The notes beneath the pieces were generated by a model. That model did no database searches. It saw only the letters and a program-made list of their open reading frames with translations, and was not told the DNA's origin. Positions 24,760 through 32,899 of a stretch of 64,000 nt of DNA are shown piece after piece. The translations under genes and the position numbers were made by a program. The DNA is taken from positions 1 to 64,000 of the forward strand of contig JAHRFD010000022.1 in the NCBI GenBank assembly GCA_020882975.1. Direction: 5' to 3'. Within the stretch, counting starts at the first letter, position 1, and each line of letters begins with the position of its first letter. Origin of the DNA: Microcoleus sp. EPA2 (GTDB taxonomy: Bacteria; Cyanobacteriota; Cyanobacteriia; Cyanobacteriales; Microcoleaceae).

Positions 24760-25116
24760 ATGCTAGAAGAAATTGCAGACAATGATATTCTTTATCGTCG
24801 AATTCCTAATGTACATCTCTATGAGGATGGTACTGTAAAATCAGTTGCTTTCCAGGTTAGAGGAAAACCTGATAACAGTATCTCAGTTGAGTTAGCTCGG
24901 TTAACAACTCCGCAGGAGAGTTTAGCTTTTGCGAAAAATCCTGACACTACAAAAGTGGGTGTGTTGGTAGCAGGATATGCCCGTTCTTTAGGTTTCATTA
25001 TCCGCCACGATCCCTTGCAGGATAATCCAGCTCATTGTCTTATGGAGGGGGAAAACAATAAAGTCAAGTGTAAACTATTGGCTGAGGCTACAACTATTTT
25101 AACTTTGCCTGAGTAA
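24760..25116 (+). CDS. hypothetical protein, partner of the DWDSYGA gene
   Basis: A 118-residue protein with IPNVHLYEDGTVKSVAFQVR, SVELARLTTPQESLAFAKNP, GVLVAGYARSLGF and IRHDPLQDNPAHCLM. The conserved HDPxxxNPAHC segment is typical of small proteins that travel with the DWD(S/G)YGA family. No known domain is recognised. It shares an operon with the preceding gene (14-bp gap). Two HIP1-containing repeats lie between its stop and the next gene. Confidence 0.6.
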   Translation: MLEEIADNDILYRRIPNVHLYEDGTVKSVAFQVRGKPDNSISVELARLTTPQESLAFAKNPDTTKVGVLVAGYARSLGFIIRHDPLQDNPAHCLMEGENNKVKCKLLAEATTILTLPE

Positions 25117-25188
25117 GAGCGATCGCGCTTTTTGAGAAATTGGGATTTAAGGGCGATCGCACTTTTGTAGTAACTAGGATATCAGCAG

Positions 25189-25938
25189 CTAGGGAGCTAG
25201 CTTAATCTCTGGTAATTTCAAACTTAATTGGTCATCTTGATTTAGGTTAGAAGGTAAGCCTATTTTATAAAAGAACTCATCAGAGAACTTTACAGAAGAT
25301 TCAACCGCCCACTTAGCACAACCATATCCCAGACACTGGTGCGGGAAGAAAAGGCTTCCTTCTCGTGTCATTGGGTTAAGCTTTTTGATTTTCTTCTCTA
25401 ACTTTTGCCTTAATTTTTCATTAAGCGTCTTATTATAACTTTCTCCAGTTCCAATCCACTCAGGTTTATAGTGGATTAAAGCATTCCGTAGGAAAATGAG
25501 TGAAGCAGCAGATTGATAAGGTTCTGCTCCTCTATCAAAGCTTTCTGATTTTACTATACAAAGAGCCCTTTCGTATTTTATTATAAGTTGTAAGCTTCGT
25601 TCCTTATCCCACTCTTCATTCATTTTTTGGGTAACATCAGGATTCCATTCATTAGAACGGGAAATATCTTCTACATCTGTAAACAATTCGTTGATTGTAG
25701 CCTCTAGATAGCAGACCGCAGTGATTATGGAACCTATAACATACGATCTATGTTTCTCAAACAACTCTGATGAATCTTGGCTGTCATCATACTTATCTTC
25801 TATGTCATAACTTAACTTTGCAAAGTGAGCTGCTGCTTTAATATGGCTAAATGATAATTTATGACTCACCTCAAGAGAAGTAATTTCTATCTTAGAATGA
25901 TCTGTGTAAATATTTGCGCTTATAGGATAGTCAGTCAT
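25189..25938 (-). CDS. hypothetical alpha-helical protein with HEPN-like Rx4H motif
   Basis: A 249-residue soluble, mainly helical protein. A central segment SYVIGSIITAVCYLEATINELF is followed some 90 residues later by SLIFLRNALIHYKPEW, which contains R-x4-H. This layout (polar helix, then Rx4-6H) is the hallmark of HEPN nucleases, though the match rests on the motif and helix pattern only. It is the last gene of a five-gene minus-strand operon (54 bp after the previous gene). If truly HEPN, it could be the RNA-cleaving effector of the operon. Confidence 0.5.
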   Translation of the reverse strand: MTDYPISANIYTDHSKIEITSLEVSHKLSFSHIKAAAHFAKLSYDIEDKYDDSQDSSELFEKHRSYVIGSIITAVCYLEATINELFTDVEDISRSNEWNPDVTQKMNEEWDKERSLQLIIKYERALCIVKSESFDRGAEPYQSAASLIFLRNALIHYKPEWIGTGESYNKTLNEKLRQKLEKKIKKLNPMTREGSLFFPHQCLGYGCAKWAVESSVKFSDEFFYKIGLPSNLNQDDQLSLKLPEIKLAP

Positions 25939-25992
25939 AGCTATTTTATGAGTAAAAGATGGGTTTAAAATCTTGAATCTTCCTGGATAAAA

Positions 25993-27630
25993 TCAGGGCG
26001 ATTCTGTTTTAATTTTGTTGCTTATTAGCGTGTAGTTGTTCTGATAATCAGCAAGCTTTTCTTTAGCTTGAGCTTCCACAAATGTACCTTGAGGAATAGA
26101 ACTTAACAAGTTGATCGCCTGCTGCAATTTTGATTGAGCATTCTGCCAGACTTCTTTAGGATGAGGTGGATTATTCACCAGGACGGCAGCTTCCCATGCT
26201 AGTTTTTGGGCGGCGTCTAAATTAGTGGCTGCTTTCTGTTCAGTGACAATTCTATTAGTAATCGCCTGATAGTTAGTTCGATAAACAGTTAGCTTTTCTT
26301 GAGCTTGAGTTGCAACAGGCGAACTGTCTGGAATTGCCTCTAACAATTTGATTGATTCCTGCCACTTCCCTTGTACTTGCTGCCAATTTTCTAGTGGATG
26401 AGGCGGGTTTTGAGTCATAACGGCAGCTTCCATTGCTAGTTTTTGAGCTGCTACTAAATTTGTTGCTGTTGGGTCTGGCTGAGGAGTCGGTGTTAAGGTG
26501 GGTGAAGGTTCAGAATTTGGTTTTTGCTCCCCAACATTTAGAGGAATTCCCGAATTTGCTATTGTCTGCTGACTCGGTGAAATTTGAAAGGTAGTTTTCC
26601 AGCCGACAAAACCCAAAACTCCTAGAGTCAGTGTGGATAGTATCAGTATCCAGCCACTTCTACCCCCGCGTCTTTGCTCTGAAGACATGGTACGGTCAAT
26701 AGGATTTAGAGATTCTCCTGTCTGTGTGGATCTTTCGCTTTGCTTACGACTAGGTTTTTTTTGTTCCTTGCGACGGCGTTCTTTTTCTAGGTGTTTAAGA
26801 GATTGTTCAGCCTCTCCTCTTAACCTATTAGCCCGGTCAATTAAAGCATTAGCTTTTTCTTTTAAGGATACACATTCATTCAAGATAATTCCTAATGTTG
26901 TAGTTTGATCATCATCATAAGATATAATAAGCCCATGCTCTTCATCAAACCATTCTATCGCAAACACTGATTCCCCAAAGTAAGATATAAAAGCTTTTAT
27001 GCGCTCAATTGGCTCGACATTTCGTTCAAGATTGTGTACGATACTATCCAGTTTTGGCTGAACCTGTTTTAGCTGTTCTTGAGCTACCTTTATTTGCTGA
27101 ACTTGTTCCCTTAAACTTGGCTCTTCATCAAAGTCTATGTGAATTCTTAAATTTTCATCAATTTGCCTTACTTCTTCTGGAATACTTAGAGATTTCCTTT
27201 CCCATTCTAGCTTGATCAATAATTGTGAATCATTTAAAATATTTTCTGCTATATTCTTTAGACCCTCGCCCCACTCAATTAAGTTTTCAACATTTTCTAT
27301 TAAGTCAGCAAGAGACGTTTCCTTATTCGGGTCGCCCAATTTTTCAGCAAGTAGGCCACTCCCTGCCGATACAAGTGCATCTACTAAAAATCCACCAGGT
27401 ATGAACCAGCCCGCAACTGCCCCTAACAAAGGTATCACTCCCAAAAATCCTTTATTGAATCTCTCATTATTTAATACTTCTTCAAGTTCCTTGCCAATAG
27501 TATTTAGTCGCTTTATAAGATTATCGATCTTCCCAATTTCACGTCTGATTTCGCTAGGATTGCCAATAGTAAGTTTCATTGCTTCGGCAATTTCTGGCAG
27601 TTGGTTTAGAAGGTTTTCAAGGTCAGCCAT
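25993..27630 (-). CDS. membrane-anchored coiled-coil protein with two NPPHP repeats
   Basis: A 545-residue protein, family not recognised. The N-terminal ~70 residues are helical, with a glycine-rich hydrophobic stretch at about 60-100 (GFLGVIPLLGAVAGWFIPGG). Coiled coil follows at 170-200 and 255-300 (KHLEKERRRKEQKKPSRK). One clear transmembrane helix is at about 325-345 (GWILILSTLTLGVLGFVGW), then a Pro/Thr linker. The C-terminus has two ~70-residue repeats of the type AAQKLA.EAAV..NPPHP...WQ...KLQQAI.LL..IP, seen behind the membrane helix of many cyanobacterial multi-domain proteins. It is the fourth gene of the operon; the repeat part is probably periplasmic. Confidence 0.55.
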   Translation of the reverse strand: MADLENLLNQLPEIAEAMKLTIGNPSEIRREIGKIDNLIKRLNTIGKELEEVLNNERFNKGFLGVIPLLGAVAGWFIPGGFLVDALVSAGSGLLAEKLGDPNKETSLADLIENVENLIEWGEGLKNIAENILNDSQLLIKLEWERKSLSIPEEVRQIDENLRIHIDFDEEPSLREQVQQIKVAQEQLKQVQPKLDSIVHNLERNVEPIERIKAFISYFGESVFAIEWFDEEHGLIISYDDDQTTTLGIILNECVSLKEKANALIDRANRLRGEAEQSLKHLEKERRRKEQKKPSRKQSERSTQTGESLNPIDRTMSSEQRRGGRSGWILILSTLTLGVLGFVGWKTTFQISPSQQTIANSGIPLNVGEQKPNSEPSPTLTPTPQPDPTATNLVAAQKLAMEAAVMTQNPPHPLENWQQVQGKWQESIKLLEAIPDSSPVATQAQEKLTVYRTNYQAITNRIVTEQKAATNLDAAQKLAWEAAVLVNNPPHPKEVWQNAQSKLQQAINLLSSIPQGTFVEAQAKEKLADYQNNYTLISNKIKTESP

Positions 27631-27699
27631 GATTTACTCTCCTTTAGAGTGGGGGAATCCCCACTCTAGTTTATCAATAATGGTTTAACAGCTAGCTAA

Positions 27700-28086
27700 T
27701 TAAAACTTCCACTCGTGGTTTGGATCGGCGAGAGCAGCCTGCACAGAATATAAATTAGCCAGTTCTTTAAACGGGCTAGACTTAGCAAGCTCTGTAATCG
27801 AATCTAATGCTAATCCCAGTTGCTCATTATTACCAGATGCTATTGCTCGATCGACCACATCGAAAAGTTGATTAAAATTTTGCGATCGTTCATCAAAGGA
27901 GCGATCGAGGTACTCCATTAACAAATCACGTTGAGCTTTAATCTTGGCGAGGCTTTCCTTTTCCCAGGCTTTGATTTCACGACGCTTTGTCCGCTCTTGT
28001 TCCGCGATTTGCTTGTACTCAGCGTAATGTGCAATAACTTGCTGCAAGACATCACCACAGCTAACAAACGCTGCCATTTTGCTCAT
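27700..28086 (-). CDS. hypothetical helical protein of membrane-system operon
   Basis: A 128-residue protein from the ATG at 28086 (MSKMAAFVSCGDVL), which has GAGGAAATT upstream; five more codons are open. It is strongly charged and helical (EQERTKRREIKAWEKESLAKIKAQRDLLMEYLDRSFDERSQNF), then SGNNEQLGLALDSITELAKSSPF. No known domain. The gene follows the glycine-rich membrane protein by 11 bp and precedes the NPPHP protein by 69 bp, so it is co-transcribed and probably binds one of them. Confidence 0.6.
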   Translation of the reverse strand: MSKMAAFVSCGDVLQQVIAHYAEYKQIAEQERTKRREIKAWEKESLAKIKAQRDLLMEYLDRSFDERSQNFNQLFDVVDRAIASGNNEQLGLALDSITELAKSSPFKELANLYSVQAALADPNHEWKF

Positions 28087-28097
28087 TGTTAATTTCC

Positions 28098-29060
28098 TCA
28101 CAGATTCCCGTATTTTGCTTGAATATTTGCCACTGCCGAATTCAGATTTCCTTTGCTGTCTAACACAGGGGTTTTCATAATTTCTACAAGGGCTTTCACC
28201 AGTAGGGCTACCTGTTGAAACTTAGCAGCATCTTGAACTCGATCAAAGGGTTTTGATTCAAGTTTGTTGAGAAGTAGAACAACGCGATTGTCTAAATCAG
28301 ACACCAATTTGCCTAATTCTTTGACTCGCCGTTCGACTTGTCGGATGAAATCTCTAGCCTCTTCTATTTTGGCAACTTCAACGTTAACCTGAGCTTCGTA
28401 TTCACGTGCTTTCGTTAAAGCTTCCTCACCTTTACCTGCAATTTGGAAACCGCCAACAGCTAAAGCAGGGCCAAGTGCAATACCTCCGAGTACAGCGCCA
28501 CCTAGTGCCATGCTGCCACCGCCTAACCACGCCGCCACACCAGACATACCGAGTTGAGAAACAGCTACATTGGTACTAAACAAGCCAAAAAATTGAGGAA
28601 CCGCAACTGTCCCAAAAGTTTGCGCCACGCCTACTGCTGTAGCACCAGCAGCCGCGCCTGCCCCTGCGGCTGAAGTCACACCTTGGAATACTTCCTGACC
28701 TTCCAGCGCGACAGTTTTGTATTCTTTTAGCTGCTGAATTGATATGCCTTCTAGTCCAGCTAAAAATTTCATATCACTTTGGGAAGCTTTCTGGCCAATG
28801 CGTTCGATGAAAGCCACAAACCGCCCAATAGTACGATGCCTTACACGAATTTGCAGTTGACCGTAAACTTCTGCTAATCTGTTGGCTGCTTCCCAGTCTA
28901 CTTTTAGATCGCTGACTGCTTTCTCGTGTCGATGTTGGGATCGTTCTCCTATTTCCTTGGCTTGATTGATGTTACCAAAGCCTTCACTACCTTTCACAGC
29001 GCCATACGCAGCAGTAGCTAAAACAGCAGCGCCCATAATAAACGGAATTACAAAAATCAT
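28098..29060 (-). CDS. glycine-zipper membrane protein, unrecognised
   Basis: A 320-residue protein. A short N-terminal hydrophobic helix (VIPFIMGAAVLATAAYGAVKG) is followed by a helical region to ~110. A long Gly/Ala-rich hydrophobic block runs from about 125 to 210 (TSAAGAGAAAGATAVG, MSGVAAWLGGGSMALGGAVLG, GIALGPALAVGGFQIAG), then coiled-coil helices. Such glycine zippers insert in membranes and are common in pore-forming or effector proteins, but no family is recognised. It is the second gene of the five-gene operon divergent from the HTH-STAND regulator. A membrane-acting effector role is inference. Confidence 0.55.
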   Translation of the reverse strand: MIFVIPFIMGAAVLATAAYGAVKGSEGFGNINQAKEIGERSQHRHEKAVSDLKVDWEAANRLAEVYGQLQIRVRHRTIGRFVAFIERIGQKASQSDMKFLAGLEGISIQQLKEYKTVALEGQEVFQGVTSAAGAGAAAGATAVGVAQTFGTVAVPQFFGLFSTNVAVSQLGMSGVAAWLGGGSMALGGAVLGGIALGPALAVGGFQIAGKGEEALTKAREYEAQVNVEVAKIEEARDFIRQVERRVKELGKLVSDLDNRVVLLLNKLESKPFDRVQDAAKFQQVALLVKALVEIMKTPVLDSKGNLNSAVANIQAKYGNL

Positions 29061-29086
29061 AAACTACTCCTTTTATTCCCAGTAAA

Positions 29087-30286
29087 TCAATCACCCAAAG
29101 ACACGTTTAGCTCCCAGTTTTTATCCTCCATCTCTTGATATGAATATGTCAAATCGCCTCGCCTACCGATCTGAATTGTGTAAAACTCTGCTTTTTTTAT
29201 ACTATTCACTTCGATAGAAAATTGGCAGTGGTTATCAGATATTATTTTACCTATGCCTAACTCTCCAGTCGCAATAGTTTCTCCTTTATGATCTTTTACT
29301 AGCACCTGCCTACCACTTTTAATATCCCCGTAACCTCCTTTTCCATTACAAAACTGACCCACTCCACCGAAGAAGTCATCCTTGAGTGTTAGTGAGCCTT
29401 TAATATTGTGATTGAAACCTAAAAAAGGTATTCCTTTAAAGGTTAGAGTTGCTAAGACAATAACTCCTACTACAATCAAACGTTTTTGACGATCGGGATT
29501 TTCATTAAGATAATTTTTGCCGATGTCTAATAATTCGTTAAATTTTCGTTCTCTAAGCAAATCAATAATCGGAGTCAATAGATCAGTCAAATTTGCAAAT
29601 TTATCGGTTGATAATTTTTTTGAATCTGAACTAACCTCAGCCTTTAGCTCAAACTCTCGATTCCAAGCCGGGAAATCTTCACCCGCCTGCTGCCCGTAAA
29701 CCTTCACAGATGCGATCGCCCCCGCCTTCAAATTCGTCAACTCCCTGCGGACAATCCTGATAGAAGCCTCCTCATCAGGAACCCGATCGCCCTCCAGCAT
29801 CACCTGTAAACAACCATCTTGCAAACTCGCAGTCGCACTAATCCCCTTATTCTGTAACGGAAGATTTAACAGACTGGCGATCGCCTCCACATCCCCAAGC
29901 TTAGCCCGTTCCTTCAAACTAAGCTGATTTGACTCCGTATTCTGACTAGAACTTGCCCGCACCTGTGTGCCATTCGCAACAGGCAATTTTTGCCCCGCCA
30001 CTTCAAACTCTTGACTCCACGCCGGCACCTTTGCGCCCGTCTGTCGCCCGTAAACCTTGACTTTCTCAATGGATGCAGCCCCCAAACCCGCGATCGACTT
30101 ACTCACCCACCCGGCCAAGACTTGCTGACTAGGTGCTGCTGTCGCTTCCAGCATCACCTGTAAACAACCATCCTTCAGGGAAGCTGCGACGGTGATGCCC
30201 TTGGGTTGTAGCTGGCGGTTCAGCAGAAGCGCGATCGCCTTTGCATCTCCCTGTTTCGCGAGTTCCAAAATATTCGGTTGTGTCAT
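29087..30286 (-). CDS. membrane protein with two repeated alpha/beta modules
   Basis: A 399-residue protein from the ATG at 30286 (MTQPNILELAKQ). Two copies of a ~90-residue module lie at about 1-90 and 120-215: (K)GDAKAIALLLN..LQ.KGI...ASL.DGCLQVMLE, then IEKVKVYGRQTG..PAW..EFE. This module occurs in cyanobacterial proteins of unknown function. A transmembrane segment (LIVVGVIVLATLTF) near 275 is followed by a C-terminal beta-rich domain. It is the first gene of the minus-strand operon and its start faces the HTH-STAND gene across a region with three direct repeats. Confidence 0.6.
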   Translation of the reverse strand: MTQPNILELAKQGDAKAIALLLNRQLQPKGITVAASLKDGCLQVMLEATAAPSQQVLAGWVSKSIAGLGAASIEKVKVYGRQTGAKVPAWSQEFEVAGQKLPVANGTQVRASSSQNTESNQLSLKERAKLGDVEAIASLLNLPLQNKGISATASLQDGCLQVMLEGDRVPDEEASIRIVRRELTNLKAGAIASVKVYGQQAGEDFPAWNREFELKAEVSSDSKKLSTDKFANLTDLLTPIIDLLRERKFNELLDIGKNYLNENPDRQKRLIVVGVIVLATLTFKGIPFLGFNHNIKGSLTLKDDFFGGVGQFCNGKGGYGDIKSGRQVLVKDHKGETIATGELGIGKIISDNHCQFSIEVNSIKKAEFYTIQIGRRGDLTYSYQEMEDKNWELNVSLGD

Positions 30287-30392
30287 AACAGGTAGATACA
30301 ACTAGCGCTTAGCATAATCTTTTGTTGTCTTAAGTATAAAGTAGTATAAAGTATAAATTTTTCCCTAAATGCCAAATCTTGTCAAGCCATAT

Positions 30393-30479
30393 AAAGTCAT
30401 ATTTAGTAGTTTTTTTCCATCCCAACTAAGTCATGAAAAGTCACATTTAGCTAGTTGTTACCGAAAAAGTCATGTTTAG
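30393..30479. promoter_or_regulatory. three AAAGTCAYRTTTAG direct repeats between divergent genes
   Basis: AAAGTCATATTTAG (30393-30406), AAAGTCACATTTAG (30437-30450) and AAAGTCATGTTTAG (30466-30479) share one consensus. Partial AAGTCA copies lie at 30427 and 30494. They sit 40-130 bp before the HTH-STAND start and 107-194 bp from the start of the opposite operon, and could be binding sites of the STAND protein's own HTH domain (inference). Confidence 0.65.
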
Positions 30480-30520
30480 TTGAGTTACAATCAAGTCAAA
30501 CCCTTGCATCTACGTGACTA

Positions 30521-31960
30521 ATGGACGTTGAAGAAGCCTTAAAGTTTACTGACAATCTAGCTTTAACTACTACGGGAAAACACTTAGATAGTCTGCAAAA
30601 AGCTATACTACGCGGCGCTTGGAACAATCAAAAATATAAGGAAATTGCCGAGGATCACAACCGTTCAGAGAAATATGTTAAAGAAGTTGGTTTCAAATTG
30701 TGGAAGCTTATGTCAGTTGCATTAGGTGAGGAACAAGTATGTAAAGCAAACTTTAGAGCTAAATTGGAAAATTTACAAGCTTCTAATATTGTCTCACTCG
30801 TCGGGAATGGCTGCATCCATATTGGCAACATCTCTGCTGAAAGTTTGCACTCCCCAGAAGCCTCACAATCTGAACCGCAAGACAAGGATAAATTTCACGA
30901 AAAAACTAGCAATTCCGAACCTAAAATACATTTAGACTTAGGCGACGCACCAGAACCCAACCTATTCTATAACCGCACATCCGAACTCACCACCCTAGAA
31001 AACTGGATTTTAAGCCCCACCCGCCTCATCACCATCCTCGGCTTATCCGGCATTGGCAAAACCGCCCTGACACTCCAATTAATCCCACAAATTCAACACG
31101 AATTCGATCGCATAATCTGGCGCAGCCTTTACAACGCGCCACCCCTCCAAACACTCCAAACCGACATAATTAAATCCTGTAGGGGCGGTGCCCCCGTGCC
31201 CGCCCTCTCCGTGCCCGAAGAAAGGGCAACCACGGGGGGATGGCCCCTACTAGAATATTTACGATCGCACCGCTGTCTGATCATCCTCGATGATATCCAA
31301 ACCATTTTCAGCAGCCAACAACTCGCAGGAAATTACCAACCAGGCTATGAAAATTACGGCCCATTCTTCAAACAACTAACAGAATCATCCCACAACAGTT
31401 GCTTAATTCTCCTGAGTTGGGAAAAACCCAGAGAAATTGCCACCTTAGAAGGCGAAAACCGCCCATGCAAATCCCTGCAACTCAACGGTTTAGGCACGGA
31501 AGCACAGGAAATATTCAGAGAAAAAGGATTAGCAGAACCGGAAAAATGGTCAGAACTAATAGACCTTTACCGAGGCAATCCCTTATGGTTAAATATAATT
31601 TCCACTATGATTCAAGACTTATTCGGCGGTAGCGTTTCCGAATTCCTATCCTATGATACCCTCTTCTTAGGTGACTTAGAATCACTATTGGAGCAGCAGT
31701 ACGATCGCCTAACTGCATCTGAACAACAAGTTATCGCATGGCTAGCAAGTACCCCAGAACCAGCAGACATCTCAAAAATACCAGAAAATCTGCAACTATC
31801 ACCGCCAGAACTATTGAAAGTGATCCAATCTTTAGGACGACGGTCATTAGTTGAAACAGTAAAACAAAATGGGCGATCGCACTTCACAATCTGGCCAGTA
31901 ATCAGAGAATATATAATCAACAAAACCAGCATCAAAAAGCGATCGACTTATCCAGATTAG
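30521..31960 (+). CDS. HTH-STAND (NB-ARC/NACHT-like) signal ATPase
   Basis: A 479-residue protein. Residues 1-75 form a winged-HTH-like domain of the type found in vWA-MoxR-associated and STAND proteins of cyanobacteria (TTTGKHLDSLQKAILRGAWNNQKYKEIAE). The STAND ATPase has an ELTTLENWI entry, Walker A GLSGIGKTALT at about 174-184, and Walker B CLIILDDIQTIF. A winged-helix-like C-terminal section follows (EQQVIAWLASTPEPADISKI). There are no WD40 or TPR repeats afterwards, although such proteins often have them. A 72-bp palindromic DNA element is inserted in frame between the P-loop and Walker B. It is divergent from the five-gene membrane/HEPN-like operon and probably regulates it. Confidence 0.75.
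   Translation: MDVEEALKFTDNLALTTTGKHLDSLQKAILRGAWNNQKYKEIAEDHNRSEKYVKEVGFKLWKLMSVALGEEQVCKANFRAKLENLQASNIVSLVGNGCIHIGNISAESLHSPEASQSEPQDKDKFHEKTSNSEPKIHLDLGDAPEPNLFYNRTSELTTLENWILSPTRLITILGLSGIGKTALTLQLIPQIQHEFDRIIWRSLYNAPPLQTLQTDIIKSCRGGAPVPALSVPEERATTGGWPLLEYLRSHRCLIILDDIQTIFSSQQLAGNYQPGYENYGPFFKQLTESSHNSCLILLSWEKPREIATLEGENRPCKSLQLNGLGTEAQEIFREKGLAEPEKWSELIDLYRGNPLWLNIISTMIQDLFGGSVSEFLSYDTLFLGDLESLLEQQYDRLTASEQQVIAWLASTPEPADISKIPENLQLSPPELLKVIQSLGRRSLVETVKQNGRSHFTIWPVIREYIINKTSIKKRSTYPD
31179..31250. repeat. 72-bp G/C-rich palindromic element inserted in frame in the STAND gene
   Basis: It begins GTAGGGGCGGTGCCCCCG and ends ATGGCCCCTAC, with imperfect internal inverted repeats. It adds 24 codons (about residues 220-243, RGGAPVPALSVPEERATTGG) to the ATPase domain without a frameshift or stop. 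Related GTAGGGGCG elements lie in non-coding DNA at 18626 and 52490. Confidence 0.7.
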
Positions 31961-32069
31961 TCAAATCGGCAGAAATCGGTTGACTGTCAACATCACCTGA
32001 CGGTGCAACCGGAATTGATATTAGATCAAATCTGCTACCATCAGAATTATAAAATACAGCTAAATGTCA

Positions 32070-32136
32070 AAAACCCGGTTTCTGCGTGAATATCTGTTGA
32101 AAAAATCGACGATTTTTGGAAGAAACCGGGTTTTTT
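32070..32136. terminator. strong hairpin terminator (AAAACCCGGTTTCT ... AGAAACCGGGTTTT)
   Basis: The arms at 32070-32083 and 32121-32134 are perfectly complementary and an inner AAAAATCG/CGATTTTT stem is also present, followed by TTTTTT. It can end the STAND transcript on the plus strand; the A-run on the other side makes it usable for the minus-strand gene too. Confidence 0.75.
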
Positions 32137-32218
32137 GCGTAAGCCCTAGCCATAACAGTCAACACTCAAAAAACCAAAAATAACGCTTTCAACGCCCCCA
32201 GAGCCTCAAAATACCAAA

Positions 32219-32620
32219 TCAGAGATACAGCCTATTTTTCCAGGTCCCATCAGGCAGGAAGATGCCTCTGAGAGAACGAAGGCGATCGGGTAACATCAAG
32301 TAAGCCCAAGCAGTACCTAAAGATTGGCAATTGAGATCGAATATTTCGATTTCCTGTCGCTGATATTCGTTTTGTGCGGGTGGGCGTTCAGGATCGTATT
32401 CTTCAAGTCCGTCTAAATCTGGCAAAATAGCGGAGTCGCCGAAACACAGGAGGAAACCGTAGACTCTTCCTTCCCCAGAAATCATAGCCGGATAGCCTGC
32501 GGGCAAGGCAAAAAGCTGACCGCGGGCGATCGCCGGACAAGCAGACACAACCTTTCCTTCGCAATAGCGGAGGTAGTTGCATTCACCGGGTTTGAGAGTA
32601 CCGTAGACAAAGACTTTCAT
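32219..32620 (-). CDS. gamma-glutamylcyclotransferase-like (AIG2/GGCT fold) protein
   Basis: A 133-residue protein starting at ATG 32620 (a GTG precedes it). The N-terminal FVYGTLKPGECN is the substrate-binding loop of the GGCT/BtrG fold. The catalytic acid is expected in DLDGLEEYDPERPP, and the end has the typical AWAYLM strand. Family members cyclise gamma-glutamyl amines or act on glutathione-derived dipeptides; the true substrate is unknown. It is a single gene between two terminators or repeats. Confidence 0.85.
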   Translation of the reverse strand: MKVFVYGTLKPGECNYLRYCEGKVVSACPAIARGQLFALPAGYPAMISGEGRVYGFLLCFGDSAILPDLDGLEEYDPERPPAQNEYQRQEIEIFDLNCQSLGTAWAYLMLPDRLRSLRGIFLPDGTWKNRLYL

Positions 32621-32669
32621 CACGCAGACCCTAACGGCTAGTTTTTGCTAACATATATGGCTAACCTAA

Positions 32670-32746
32670 TAAACTTCTCCCATAATTATTGTCGAACCCG
32701 TCAGGTCATCAGACTTGTTCTTAACAGGCTGTTTGGGAGTTCTCTA
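32670..32746. mobile_element. degenerate copy of the TAGACATCTCCC MITE-like family
   Basis: Ends resemble the two better copies near 56215 and 57712, with CTTCTCCCATAATTATTGT at the left and TTTGGGAGTTCTCTA at the right. The internal GTTCTTAACAGGCTGTTTGGGAG is also shared in part. Confidence 0.5.
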
Positions 32747-32899
32747 AATAGTTTAAGCCTCGCGGGCGACTGCGAGTGTTGTTACCAACAATAGGATTTG
32801 GGACTATACACTTTCGGGGAAAAAGCCGTCCTGCTATCAGGACGGGGTTTTAAACCCAATTTTCTGATAAATTTCGTTGTTTACCCTTTCTTATAATTC

